Positions 36,426 to 44,864 of a stretch of 64,000 bases of DNA are shown here, piece by piece. Location: positions 124,001 through 188,000 of the forward strand of contig NZ_BAEI01000070.1 in assembly GCF_000241325.1 (NCBI RefSeq), given 5' to 3'. The translations under genes were made by a program, and so were the position numbers. Numbering within the stretch: position 1 is the first letter of the stretch; each line of letters begins with the position of its first letter. The DNA is from Gordonia polyisoprenivorans NBRC 16320 = JCM 10675 (GTDB taxonomy: Bacteria > Actinomycetota > Actinomycetes > Mycobacteriales > Mycobacteriaceae). Below the pieces are notes generated by a model. It saw only the letters and a list, made by a program, of their open reading frames with translations. It was not told the DNA's origin and ran no database searches.

Positions 36426-38061
36426 GGTGACCAAGGCCCTCGACGCACTCGCGTCGCACGGCGTCGACAACCCCGACATCCTGCGGGATCTGCTCGAGGC
36501 GGTGCTCCTCGTCGGGCAGGGGCTCGAACTCGACCATGCGCTGCAACGGATCGTCGAGGTCGCCGTGGGCGTGGTCGACGCCCAATACGGTGCCCTCGGT
36601 GTCCGGGGCCCCGACGGCGGCCTCAGCGAGTTCGTCTGGACCGGGATCACGCCGCAACAACGGGCGCTGATGGGGGCGTTGCCGGTCGGCCGCGGCGTGC
36701 TCGGGGTGCTGATGGACGATCCGCACGTGCTGCGAGTCCCCGACCTCGCCAAACACCCTGCGTCGGTGGGATTCCCGCCGCACCATCCGCCGATGACCAC
36801 CTTCCTCGGCGCCCCGGTGATCATCCGCGGGTCCATCTACGGTCGGATCTATCTGACCGAGAAACGAGGCGGCGCAGGGTTCTCCGAACTCGACGAGACA
36901 CTCGTCGCGGTCCTCGCGGTGGCAGCCGGGATCGCCGTCGACAACGCGCAACTGTTCGAGCGCGCCCGCACCCGACACCGGTGGATGCAGATCCTGGTGC
37001 GACGCGGATCCGAGCCGCTCGCCGGAATCGCGTTGTCGGACACCCTGTCCCGGATGTGCTCGGATGTGCGTGAACTCGTCGGTGCCGTCGACGTGTACCT
37101 GATCACCGACGAGGAAGGCGAACTGGCGGTGGAGGGCGCCACCCGCACCGGACTCGATCCGAGCGTGCTGAAGGTGCCGTCCTCGTCGGAGATGACGGTG
37201 CTACCCGCCGACGAGGTGGGCCCGGACCTGGCCGCCCGGGGTGCTCGATGGGTGACGCTGCAGCCGTTGCACCGGGCCTCGGGGACCTTCGGGTGGGTGG
37301 TCATCACCTCCGAACGCAAGCCGTTCTGGGAGGAAGAGGAGATCTCGGGTCTCGCCGGTGTCGCCGAGATCGTCTCCCTGGCCGTCGTGTACGCCGAACA
37401 GCAGCAGATGGCACGCGACCTCGAGGTTCTCGAAGACCGCCACCGGATCGCACGCGACCTCCACGATCACGTCATCCAGCGGCTCTTCGCCATCGGCATG
37501 TCCGTGCAGACCCTGCAGGCAGCCCGGGAGAACGGGGCCTGCTCCGTCGACGACTCGGTCAGCAACCGCCTCGAGCAGGTGATGACCGACCTCGACCGGA
37601 CCATCGCGCAGATCCGCACGTCGATCTTCGACCTGCAGACCGTCTCCGGTCACCACGACACCTCGACGCTGCGCCGGCGCGTACTCGACATCGTCTCCGA
37701 GTTGTCGGCCCATGCGCCGATCGCCCCGAGTGTGCAATTCGTCGGACCGGTCGACACCGTCGTGCCCGACACGCTTGGTCCGCACATCGACGCGGTGCTA
37801 CGTGAGGGATTGTCGAATGCGTTGCGGCACTCCGGCGCCGAACACATCTCGGTGTCGGTCAGCGCCGACGACGTCCTGCGCGTGGAGATCAGCGACGACG
37901 GTGTGGGCATCGACAAGTCGGTCACCTATCGCGGACTGGCCAATCTCACCCGTCGCGCCGAGGAATGTGACGGGACCTTCGACATCGACACCCGGGGCGG
38001 AACCTCCCACGGCCACGGTGGCACGACACTGACCTGGTCGGTGCCGCTGACCCCGGCCTGA
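36412..38061 (+). CDS. GAF-domain sensor histidine kinase, DosS/DosT type
   Basis: The 549-residue soluble kinase resembles DosS (DevS) and DosT of M. tuberculosis, haem sensors of oxygen and redox state. GAF-A covers about 40-185; His125 in FPPHHPPM lines up with the haem ligand His149 of DosS and Tyr147 in YGRIYLTEK with the distal Tyr171. GAF-B covers about 205-330. The HisKA_3 domain has the phospho-acceptor His351 in RDLHDHVIQRLFAIG, and the ATPase domain shows EGLSNALRHSGA and ISDDGVGID. ATG 36412 lies inside the cobB end and has AGGAGAG upstream. The regulator gene faces it tail to tail. Confidence 0.88.
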   Translation: MPAHEVTKALDALASHGVDNPDILRDLLEAVLLVGQGLELDHALQRIVEVAVGVVDAQYGALGVRGPDGGLSEFVWTGITPQQRALMGALPVGRGVLGVLMDDPHVLRVPDLAKHPASVGFPPHHPPMTTFLGAPVIIRGSIYGRIYLTEKRGGAGFSELDETLVAVLAVAAGIAVDNAQLFERARTRHRWMQILVRRGSEPLAGIALSDTLSRMCSDVRELVGAVDVYLITDEEGELAVEGATRTGLDPSVLKVPSSSEMTVLPADEVGPDLAARGARWVTLQPLHRASGTFGWVVITSERKPFWEEEEISGLAGVAEIVSLAVVYAEQQQMARDLEVLEDRHRIARDLHDHVIQRLFAIGMSVQTLQAARENGACSVDDSVSNRLEQVMTDLDRTIAQIRTSIFDLQTVSGHHDTSTLRRRVLDIVSELSAHAPIAPSVQFVGPVDTVVPDTLGPHIDAVLREGLSNALRHSGAEHISVSVSADDVLRVEISDDGVGIDKSVTYRGLANLTRRAEECDGTFDIDTRGGTSHGHGGTTLTWSVPLTPA

Positions 38062-38083
38062 GGCGGCTGCGGGCCGCCTCAGG
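38057..38083. terminator. Terminator spanning both stop codons
   Basis: An 11-bp perfect stem (38057-38067 with 38073-38083) with a TGCGG loop contains the TGA of the kinase gene in one arm and the stop of the regulator gene in the other. It should terminate both convergent messages. Confidence 0.75.
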
Positions 38084-38846
38084 CCTTGCCGTCGCGGATC
38101 TTGGTGGCCATCACCGCGACCTGGGTGCGGCGCTGCATGTCGAGCTTGGCCAGGATGCGCGAGACGTAGTTCTTGATCGTCTTCTCCGCGAGGAACATCT
38201 TCTGCGCGATCTGCCGGTTGGTCAGGCCGTCGCCGATCAGATTGAAGACCTCGCGTTCCTGATGGGTCAACTCCGCGAGCGGGTCGGCCTGCGACTTGCC
38301 GTCCCGGAGCTTGGCCAGCAGGGCGGCGGTGCTGCGGTCGTCGAGCAGCGACCCGCCGCGACCGACGGTGCGAACCGCGGCCACCAGGTTGCGGCCGAGG
38401 ATCTGTTTGAGAACGAAACCCGATGCGCCGGCGAGCACTGCCGCGAGCAACGCGTCGTCGTCGGCGTAGCTCGTCAGCATCAGACAGCGCACCGACGGAT
38501 CGACTGCGCGCACATCACGACAGAGCTCCACCCCGTTGCCGTCGGGCAGCCGGACGTCGAGGACGGCGACGTCGGGTCGGGCGGCGAGGATGCCGACCCG
38601 CGCCTCGGCGACCGTCGCCGCCTCACCGACCACCTCGATGTCCTCGGCGGTGCCGAGGAGATCGCGCAGTCCGCGCCGGACGAGCTCGTGGTCGTCGACG
38701 AGGAACACCCGCACGGGGTGTTCGGGACCGGCCTCGGATGGCTCCGCGGCGGTCGGGGTCTGGGGTGTCGGCGTCGGTGTCGGTGTCGGTGGCGCGGCCG
38801 GCGGTGCGGCGGGGGTGGCCTGGGATGGGCGCGGGTCTGTGGCCAT
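38079..38846 (-). CDS. NarL/LuxR-family response regulator, DevR (DosR)-like
   Basis: The protein (255 residues) is close to DevR/DosR, the dormancy regulator of mycobacteria. A Pro/Thr-rich N-terminal tail (about 1-44) is extra. The receiver domain follows with [14 protein letters not shown], phospho-acceptor Asp97 in [13 protein letters not shown] and the switch Thr in MLTSYADDD. The LuxR-type DNA-binding domain has [22 protein letters not shown] and [19 protein letters not shown] (recognition helix). ATG 38846 has TAATTT six bases upstream; GTG at the VRVFLVDD position is an alternative that would drop the tail. It probably pairs with the facing kinase and may regulate the adjacent desaturase. 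Confidence 0.88.
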   Translation of the reverse strand: MATDPRPSQATPAAPPAAPPTPTPTPTPQTPTAAEPSEAGPEHPVRVFLVDDHELVRRGLRDLLGTAEDIEVVGEAATVAEARVGILAARPDVAVLDVRLPDGNGVELCRDVRAVDPSVRCLMLTSYADDDALLAAVLAGASGFVLKQILGRNLVAAVRTVGRGGSLLDDRSTAALLAKLRDGKSQADPLAELTHQEREVFNLIGDGLTNRQIAQKMFLAEKTIKNYVSRILAKLDMQRRTQVAVMATKIRDGKA

Positions 38847-38852
38847 GACTCG

Positions 38853-38858
38853 AAATTA
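38853..38858 (-). promoter_or_regulatory. Putative -10 of the DevR-like gene
   Basis: TAATTT on the minus strand lies six bases before ATG 38846. This supports the long form of the regulator with its Pro/Thr tail, made from a leaderless message. Confidence 0.45.
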
Positions 38859-38899
38859 CCGCACCCGACGCCGCAGAACGCGACGTCGGTCCCCACTCA

Positions 38900-38919
38900 T
38901 CCGGGACCTTCGGCTCACG
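38900..38919. promoter_or_regulatory. Candidate DosR-type box between regulator and desaturase
   Basis: TCCGGGACCTTCGG at the left of this site matches about 9 of 12 positions of the left half of the DosR box (TTSGGGACTWWAGTCCCSAA); the right half is poor. Another GGTCCCC lies just upstream at 38888-38894 and GGGACT at 38921-38926. The call is tentative. Confidence 0.3.
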
Positions 38920-38987
38920 TGGGACTGGTGAGGTTTCGCAAGAGTGGAACCCACGGGTACGCAAATCGCCAACTTAGGAGCTGCGAA

Positions 38988-39983
38988 GTGACAACCCTGA
39001 TCGGATCCGCGAGCGACACCGGGATGACCGGGTCGGACCTGCTGCGCGAACTGCTGCCGGTCTGTGAGGCAGAGGTCGAGCGTCATATGAAGATGACCAA
39101 GGACTGGCATCCGCACGACTACGTGCCGTGGGACGACGGTCGCAACTTCGCCGCCCTCGGCGGCCTCGACTGGGACCCCGAACAGTCCAAGCTGTCCGAG
39201 GTGGCCAAGGCCGCGATGATCACCAACCTGCTCACCGAGGACAACCTGCCGTCCTATCACCGGGTGATCGCCGAGAACTTCACCCTCGACGATGCGTGGG
39301 GTTTCTGGGTGGGGCGTTGGACCGCCGAGGAGATGCGGCATTCAACGGTGATGCGTGACTATCTCGTCGTCACGCGCGGCGTGGATCCCGTGGAACTCGA
39401 AGAGACCCGCATGCAGCACATGACGCACGGATTCAATCCGCTGCCCGAGGACGACGGTCAGCGCGACCACAGCTTCGACATGCTCTTCGCGGTCAGCTAC
39501 GTCAGCTTCCAGGAACTCGCGACCCGGGTGAGCCATCGCAACACCGGCAAGGCCTGCGGTGACCCGATCGCCGATCGCATGCTGGCGCGCGTGGCCGCCG
39601 ACGAGAACCTGCACATGCTCTTCTACCGCAACATCGTCGCCGGCGCGCTCGACCTCGTCCCCGATCAGGCGATGTGTGCGATCTACGGCATCGTGTCGAA
39701 CTTCCAGATGCCCGGCGCCACCATGCCGAACTTCCGACGCAACGCCGTCCTGATCGCCAAGGGCGGTATCTACGATCTCCCGCAACACCTTTCGGAGGTG
39801 GTGATGCCGGTGCTGCGCAAGTGGCGCATCTTTGAGCGCGACGACTTCGGCCCACTCGGCCAGATGTATCGCGACAAGCTCGCCGACTATCTCCAGGAGA
39901 TGAACGTCAAGGTCGAGAAGTTCGAGCGCGCCCGCGAACGAGCGCTCGAACGCGAGGAGCGCAAGGCCAGGGCCGGCGCATGA
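38988..39983 (+). CDS. Acyl-ACP desaturase (DesA1-like)
   Basis: This soluble diiron enzyme introduces a double bond into ACP-bound fatty acyl chains using O2 and electrons from ferredoxin; in mycobacteria DesA1/DesA2 serve mycolate synthesis. All six expected iron ligands are visible: Glu84, Glu115 and His118 (EEMRH), Glu176, and Glu206 and His209 (DENLH). PHDYVPWDDG, ALGGLDWDPEQSKLS and FQELATRVSHRNTGKAC match DesA1 (Rv0824c). GTG 38988 has AGGAG about nine bases upstream; 331 residues is normal. A small Cys-rich gene overlaps the stop. Confidence 0.92.
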   Translation: MTTLIGSASDTGMTGSDLLRELLPVCEAEVERHMKMTKDWHPHDYVPWDDGRNFAALGGLDWDPEQSKLSEVAKAAMITNLLTEDNLPSYHRVIAENFTLDDAWGFWVGRWTAEEMRHSTVMRDYLVVTRGVDPVELEETRMQHMTHGFNPLPEDDGQRDHSFDMLFAVSYVSFQELATRVSHRNTGKACGDPIADRMLARVAADENLHMLFYRNIVAGALDLVPDQAMCAIYGIVSNFQMPGATMPNFRRNAVLIAKGGIYDLPQHLSEVVMPVLRKWRIFERDDFGPLGQMYRDKLADYLQEMNVKVEKFERARERALEREERKARAGA

Positions 39984-40303
39984 CGGTGATCGACAACCCG
40001 CGGAACCTGTTGGCCGACACCGGCGATGGCTGCGGACAGTGTTGCGGCTCGTGCGACTCGGCGCCGTCGGCGCCCGACGTACCCGACGGCTTCGAGGCGG
40101 CCATCGCGATGGCCGAGGCCGCCGCGAGCCACAATCCGACGTGGTGGAACGAGATCCGGGCCCATGCCGCCGATCCGGCGGCGGGGGAGTACTGCAGTTC
40201 GGTGTTGCTCGGAGCGCTGCTCGAGGCGTCGGCGCACCGACTCGGTGTGCCGGCCGCCGATGTGTGGGCACACATTCGTCGAACCGGCGAACTTCCCCTG
40301 TGA
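39980..40303 (+). CDS. Small Cys-rich protein coupled to desaturase
   Basis: This 107-residue protein of unknown function starts within the desaturase stop (ATGA overlap), so it is probably made together with it. Near the N-end it has CGQCCGSC, with cysteines at 18, 21, 22 and 25, a pattern able to bind iron-sulfur, zinc or form disulfides. The rest is helical and rich in Ala with an NPTWWNEI segment and an EYCSSVLLGALLEASAHRLG helix. No signal peptide or membrane segment is seen. It could be an electron carrier or an iron-loading partner of the desaturase, but this is only inferred from position and cysteines. Confidence 0.75.
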   Translation: MTVIDNPRNLLADTGDGCGQCCGSCDSAPSAPDVPDGFEAAIAMAEAAASHNPTWWNEIRAHAADPAAGEYCSSVLLGALLEASAHRLGVPAADVWAHIRRTGELPL

Positions 40304-40398
40304 CCGATCCCACCGGGTGATCGGCGAGTCCGACGGCGCCGGGCGAGTACTTCTCGCGCACGGAGCGGTCTGAGCGCTGCCGATCGCCGCGCAGTCGG

Positions 40399-40404
40399 TA
40401 CGGT
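40399..40404 (+). promoter_or_regulatory. Putative -10 of leaderless cysG
   Basis: TACGGT lies seven bases before ATG 40412; no Shine-Dalgarno site is visible. Confidence 0.45.
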
Positions 40405-40411
40405 TCTTCTC

Positions 40412-41653
40412 ATGTCAGCCGCCGCGCACCCCGGATCGGGCCATCCGCACTATCTGTCGGGCCTGGACCTGATGGGCCGCAAGGTCGTCGTGGTCGGCGG
40501 GGGATCGGTCGCCCAGCGACGCCTACCGAATCTGGTGGCGGCGGGCGCGCAGGTGCACGTGGTGGCTCTCGAGCCGACACCCGCCGTCGAATCCTTCGGT
40601 GGCATCACCCTGCACCATCGCGCCTATGCCGACGGTGACCTCGACGGCGCCTGGTATGCGATGGCCTGCACCGATGACCCCGACGTGAACGCCGCAGTGG
40701 TCGCCGAGGCGGAGCGTCGGCACACGTTCTGCGTGCGCGCCGACGACGCCCGGTTCGGCACCGCGGTGACCCCGGCTTCCGGGCGGCACCGGGACATCCA
40801 GTTCGGGGTTCTCGCCGGCGGCGACCACAAGTTGTCGGCGGCACTGCGAGCGGCGATCAGTACGGCGCTGGCCGACGGTGATCTCCGGGTCGAGGAGCCA
40901 CCGCACCCGCCCGGTGTGGCACTGGTCGGTGGCGGGCCCGGCGACCCCGACCTCATCACGGTCCGCGGACTGCGGTTGTTGATGGCCGCCGACGTCGTGG
41001 TCGCCGATCGACTCGCACCGCCGGAACTGCTTGCGGCACTGGGGCCGCAGGTCGAGATCATCGACGCCGCGAAGGTCCCGTACGGACGGGCGATGAAGCA
41101 GGAAGCCATCAACGACGTCCTCATCGCCAAGGCCAAGGAGGGCAAGTTCGTCGTCCGGTTCAAAGGTGGCGATCCCTACGTCTACGGTCGCGGCTTCGAG
41201 GAATTGCAGGCGTGTGTGGCCGCAGGTGTCCCGGTGACGGTGGTCCCGGGCATCGCGAGTCCCATCTCGGTGCCGTCGGCCGCGGGTATCCCGGTCACCC
41301 ATCGCGGTGTGACGCACGAGGTGGTCATCGTGTCGGGGCATGTGGCACCCGATCACCCCGACTCGCTGACCGATTGGTCGGCGCTGGCACGACTGCGCGG
41401 CACGCTCGTGCTGATGATGGCGGTGGAGCGGGTGGAGAAATTCGCGCAGGCGCTGCTGTCCGGTGGACGTCCCGCCGACACCCCGGTTGCGATGATCGAG
41501 AACGGTTCGCTGCCCACCCAACGCGTGCTCCGCACCGATCTCGCGCACGCCGCGCAGACCGCGCAGAGTGAGGGTCTACGCCCGCCGGCGATCGTCGTCA
41601 TCGGCGACGTCGCGGGCTTCACCGACGCCGATGATGTGCTCGGGTTCGCCTGA
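40412..41653 (+). CDS. cysG: Uroporphyrin-III C-methyltransferase / precorrin-2 dehydrogenase
   Basis: This two-domain enzyme links uroporphyrinogen III to siroheme and cobalamin. The N-terminal part (about 15-165) is the NAD-dependent dehydrogenase/ferrochelatase with VVVVGGGSVAQRRL. The C-terminal SUMT domain (about 168-405) has VALVGGGPGDPDLITVRGL, VVRFKGGDPYVYGRG and VVPGIASPISVPSAAGIPVTHRG (in three conserved stretches). Its product feeds the cobalamin genes cobO, cobB and cobQ and siroheme for sulfite and nitrite reduction. It matches Rv2847c, which in M. tuberculosis directly follows cobB. Confidence 0.94.
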   Translation: MSAAAHPGSGHPHYLSGLDLMGRKVVVVGGGSVAQRRLPNLVAAGAQVHVVALEPTPAVESFGGITLHHRAYADGDLDGAWYAMACTDDPDVNAAVVAEAERRHTFCVRADDARFGTAVTPASGRHRDIQFGVLAGGDHKLSAALRAAISTALADGDLRVEEPPHPPGVALVGGGPGDPDLITVRGLRLLMAADVVVADRLAPPELLAALGPQVEIIDAAKVPYGRAMKQEAINDVLIAKAKEGKFVVRFKGGDPYVYGRGFEELQACVAAGVPVTVVPGIASPISVPSAAGIPVTHRGVTHEVVIVSGHVAPDHPDSLTDWSALARLRGTLVLMMAVERVEKFAQALLSGGRPADTPVAMIENGSLPTQRVLRTDLAHAAQTAQSEGLRPPAIVVIGDVAGFTDADDVLGFA

Positions 41654-41738
41654 CATACCGCCGACCGGGTACGTCCCTGTACCACCCGGCAGACACCGAT
41701 ACGTCAACGGGGATTGGCATAGTCGAGCCCGTCAGCGG

Positions 41739-41744
41739 TAGCGT
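41739..41744 (+). promoter_or_regulatory. Putative -10 of efpA-like gene
   Basis: TAGCGT lies eight bases before ATG 41753, with TTGGCA at 41714-41719 as a possible -35. A leaderless transcript is likely. Confidence 0.4.
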
Positions 41745-41752
41745 CGACCGGT

Positions 41753-43282
41753 ATGTCGACATTCTCGGCGTCGAGCGATGCCACCACGGCGCCGTCGGAT
41801 CAGTACCGGCCGGTGTTCGGTCTGGCGATCCTGGTGCTGTCGGGGATGCAGCTGTTGATGGTGCTCGACGGCACCGTCGCCGCGCTTGCCCTGCCGCGCA
41901 TCCGCGACAGCCTCTCCCTGAGCGAGTCGTCGGCGAACTGGGTCATCACCAGCTACGTGCTGGCCTTCGGCGGGCTGATGCTGCTCGGTGGCCGCCTCGG
42001 CGACGCCTTCGGCCGCAAACGGATGTTCATCCTGGGCGTGGCCGCGTTCACCGCGACCTCCCTGCTGTGCGGGTTGGCCTGGAACGAGGAGAGTCTGGTC
42101 ATCGGCCGCGCGCTGCAGGGGGCCTCGGCGGCCATCGCCGCACCGACCGCCATGGCGTTGGTCGCCACGACCTTCGCACCCGGGAAGCCGCGGAGCCAGG
42201 CCTTTGCCATCTACGCCGCGATGACCGGCGTGGGGTCGGTCGCCGGACTCATCCTGGGCGGTGTACTGACCCAGATCTCCTGGCGCCTGGTGTTCCTGAT
42301 CAATGTGCCGATCGGACTCGCGGTGGTGGTGGGCGCGCTGTTCGCCCTGCGTGAGTCGCAGGGGGAGCGGATGCCCCTCGACGTTCCCGGTGCGGTGATG
42401 GCCACGCTGGGCTGCACCTTGCTGGTGCTCGCGGTCAGCGACGGCCCGAACGGGTGGGACAGGCCCATCGTGGTCGGGTCGTTCATCCTGGGTGGGCTGG
42501 CGTTGGTCGCCTTCATCGTCTGGGAGCGCCGCGCGGCGAATCCGATTCTGCCGCTGCGACTGTTCGACAACCGCAGTCGGGTCGCGGCGCTCGGTGCGAT
42601 CCTGCTGGCCAGCATGATCATGATGTGCATGGCGGTGTTCATCTCGCTGTACCTGCAGGGAATCCTCAAGTACACGCCCATCCAGAGCGGTCTGGCAGTG
42701 GTGCCGTTCGCGGTGGGCCTCGGGGTGGCCGCGGCGATCGCCTCCAAACTCGCCCTGATGGTCCAGCCGCGCTGGCTGGTGCTCGTCGGTGGCGCCATCA
42801 TCCTCGCCGGTTGCCTGTACGCGTCGTCGATCGCCACCGAGATGCCCGGCTACTTCCCGAGCATCGCGATTCCGGTCGTGGTGATCGGCTTCGGTGTCGG
42901 CCTCGCCGTCATCCCGCTGACCCTATCGGTGATCGCCGGGGTCGAGCCGACCGAGATCGGCCCGCTCACCGCACTCGCGCAGGTCGCCCAGAATCTCGGC
43001 GGTGCCGTCGGGCTCGTGGTGGTCGGTGCGATGGTCACCTCGCGCGCGCTCTCGCAGGGCGGCACCACCGCACCGGTGGAAACGATGAACGCCACCCAAC
43101 TCGCCGCTCAGGCCGACGGCTACGGGCTGGGATTCGCGTGCTGCGCGGGGATAGCGGTCATTGCGGCCGTCGTCGTGCTGTTCATGCGGTTCACCCCCGA
43201 GGAGGTCGCCGAGGGGCAGGCGGCGCAGGAAGCCGCCAACGCCACCCTCGACGTCAACGACGTGAGTTCGAGGCAGTCGTAG
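41753..43282 (+). CDS. efpA: EfpA-like MFS efflux transporter
   Basis: The 509-residue protein is a 14-helix DHA2 transporter close to EfpA (Rv2846c), an essential lipid and drug exporter of mycobacteria. It has MQLLMVLDGTVAALALPRI (motif D1), SWxxTSYVLAFGGLMLLGGRLGDAFGRKR (motif A region), GLILGGVLTQISWR (motif C) and the late EPTEIGPLTALAQVAQNLGGA. The position before proS is the same as in M. tuberculosis. A short acidic tail follows the last helix. Confidence 0.88.
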   Translation: MSTFSASSDATTAPSDQYRPVFGLAILVLSGMQLLMVLDGTVAALALPRIRDSLSLSESSANWVITSYVLAFGGLMLLGGRLGDAFGRKRMFILGVAAFTATSLLCGLAWNEESLVIGRALQGASAAIAAPTAMALVATTFAPGKPRSQAFAIYAAMTGVGSVAGLILGGVLTQISWRLVFLINVPIGLAVVVGALFALRESQGERMPLDVPGAVMATLGCTLLVLAVSDGPNGWDRPIVVGSFILGGLALVAFIVWERRAANPILPLRLFDNRSRVAALGAILLASMIMMCMAVFISLYLQGILKYTPIQSGLAVVPFAVGLGVAAAIASKLALMVQPRWLVLVGGAIILAGCLYASSIATEMPGYFPSIAIPVVVIGFGVGLAVIPLTLSVIAGVEPTEIGPLTALAQVAQNLGGAVGLVVVGAMVTSRALSQGGTTAPVETMNATQLAAQADGYGLGFACCAGIAVIAAVVVLFMRFTPEEVAEGQAAQEAANATLDVNDVSSRQS

Positions 43283-43291
43283 CGGTGTTCG

Positions 43292-44005
43292 TCAGTGCGC
43301 CGGGCGCACCGAGATCTTTTGCGGTCCGGTGACGATCAGTTCGACCCCGTGACCGACCAGGCGCAATCGCGACAGTTCGGGGTGCATCACCCACCCGTCG
43401 GCGGCATAGGTCAGGCCGGCCCGCAACTCGGTCGGCGACGCACCCTGGCGTGCGGTCCTCGTGCGCACACCATCGACGTCGTGCAGCGCGCCTCCGGTGA
43501 AGATCTGTGGCGTCGTCTCGAACCATCGGCCCGAGACGTGAACGTGCTCCCCGTCGATCCTGAGGAAGACATTGCCGCCCAGCGCGGTCGCGACGTGCTC
43601 GTCGGACCATCGACGCACCATCCGCAGGCTCGAGCGCGGGCCGTCGTAGATGCCCGGATGCACCGCGTCCATCGTCAACGCGTCGCGGATCTCGTCGGCA
43701 TCGCGGACCAGGACGAGGGTGGTCATGGGCGGATGATCGGCACCCAGCCACGCGCGATCGCAACTGATCGCCGTGGGCAGATGTGCGCCGAGAGCGGTCC
43801 CACCCACGGTGGTCAACACGTCGAGGACGGTCTCTGCGCATTCCGGACCCGGGGTCGGGTCGAAGGTGACGGTATCGGGGGACACGGCGACGTCGATACC
43901 CGGCCACCGCTGCACGAAGGCGTCGAGGTTCTCGTGCGCGAACGGTTCGTCGCGCATGTCGCGGGTGCGCGGATCGATATTGCACACGAACATCGGCTCG
44001 GACAT
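43292..44005 (-). CDS. Conserved-looking protein of unknown function
   Basis: I do not recognise this 237-residue protein. It has no signal peptide or membrane segment. The N-terminal half has a FVCNIDPRTRDMRDEPFAHENLDAF opening (in a few short conserved-looking blocks) and a mid region MTTLVLVRDADEIRDAL; the C-end has LRLVGHGVELIVTGP. Codon use and GC are like its neighbours, so it is probably real. ATG 44005 was chosen because TATAGT lies exactly seven bases upstream, which fits a leaderless start. It follows yaaA on the same strand and converges with efpA. Confidence 0.65.
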   Translation of the reverse strand: MSEPMFVCNIDPRTRDMRDEPFAHENLDAFVQRWPGIDVAVSPDTVTFDPTPGPECAETVLDVLTTVGGTALGAHLPTAISCDRAWLGADHPPMTTLVLVRDADEIRDALTMDAVHPGIYDGPRSSLRMVRRWSDEHVATALGGNVFLRIDGEHVHVSGRWFETTPQIFTGGALHDVDGVRTRTARQGASPTELRAGLTYAADGWVMHPELSRLRLVGHGVELIVTGPQKISVRPAH

Positions 44006-44012
44006 GACCGCC

Positions 44013-44018
44013 ACTATA
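44013..44018 (-). promoter_or_regulatory. Putative -10 of the unknown gene
   Basis: TATAGT on the minus strand is a near-consensus -10 hexamer, seven bases before ATG 44005. The spot is markedly AT-rich compared with its surroundings. Confidence 0.55.
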
Positions 44019-44039
44019 GTTAACACGGCAAACGTTAAC
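44019..44039. promoter_or_regulatory. GTTAAC dyad, possible operator
   Basis: GTTAAC occurs at 44019-44024 and 44034-44039, nine bases apart. The site lies directly upstream of the TATAGT hexamer and overlaps the yaaA stop codon, a likely place for a regulator. Confidence 0.4.
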
Positions 44040-44793
44040 GCAAATGTGGGCCCTGGTCCGTGATCACCACGATCTCGTCGGCTCGCGCGATCTCCACACG
44101 CTGCCCCGCGTCGGCGAGAACCGCGGCGAGCGCATTGACGTCACGCACCGTGCGACGCGTGCGCACCAACTCGCGGGCGATCAGGCCTTTGTAGTGTTTG
44201 TTGAAGTGGCTCACCACTTTTCGGCTGCCATCGGCGGCCTCGGTCATCACCGTCGCGGTGATCGCCCCGGACACCGGGCCGAGTTGCTGATAAATCCCCG
44301 ATCGTAGGTCGACGACGAGGTCGTCGACGGTGTCGAGGGCGCGGGAGAGCTCCGGCTTCCACACCGACGCCAACGTCGGGAGTCCGGGGAGCTTCGAGCC
44401 CCCGGAGAGTCGGTAGGCCGGGATCGGATCGGTCGAGCGCACGACGCCGAACAGTGCCGAACCGATCGCGAGCCGGTCGGCGGCCTTGGCCTTGCCCGCG
44501 CGCGTCAGCCCACGGTGATCGAGTGCGTCGTAGAGGACGCCGGTGTAGCGCTCGATGGCCGGGCGCGTCGGCGAGTGCCACAGATCGGCGTTGCGGTCGA
44601 CCTCGGAGAGCTGGGTCTTACCCAGGCCGAGGGCGTCGCGGCTCGCGTCGAGGTCGGCGGACAGCTCGACGAGAATGTCCGCGAGGCGCTTGCGGATGGG
44701 GGTGAGCTCGGTGAACCACAGGGCGTCGAGGTTCAGCGGTGGACCGTCGCCACCATCGGATTTCGTCTCGGAGGGCGGCAGGAGGACAAGCAC
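44035..44793 (-). CDS. yaaA: YaaA-family peroxide-stress protein
   Basis: YaaA (UPF0246) lowers free iron and protects DNA and proteins during peroxide stress in E. coli. The 252-residue protein shows the family start [11 protein letters not shown], then [19 protein letters not shown] and [24 protein letters not shown] in short conserved blocks, and [16 protein letters not shown] near the end. The start is GTG with TACAGT six bases upstream. It is divergent from proS with 71 bases between. Confidence 0.88.
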   Translation of the reverse strand: MLVLLPPSETKSDGGDGPPLNLDALWFTELTPIRKRLADILVELSADLDASRDALGLGKTQLSEVDRNADLWHSPTRPAIERYTGVLYDALDHRGLTRAGKAKAADRLAIGSALFGVVRSTDPIPAYRLSGGSKLPGLPTLASVWKPELSRALDTVDDLVVDLRSGIYQQLGPVSGAITATVMTEAADGSRKVVSHFNKHYKGLIARELVRTRRTVRDVNALAAVLADAGQRVEIARADEIVVITDQGPHLR

Positions 44794-44799
44794 CGCAAC

Positions 44800-44856
44800 A
44801 CTGTATCGACCGTGCCGGACGGGCCGGGGAAACCGGGTCGCGGGCCCGACTAGACT
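44800..44856. promoter_or_regulatory. Divergent leaderless promoters of yaaA and proS
   Basis: TACAGT on the minus strand (44800-44805) lies six bases before the yaaA GTG, and TAGACT on the plus strand (44851-44856) lies eight bases before the proS GTG. Neither start has a Shine-Dalgarno site. Confidence 0.45.
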
Positions 44857-44864
44857 TTTCCCCC

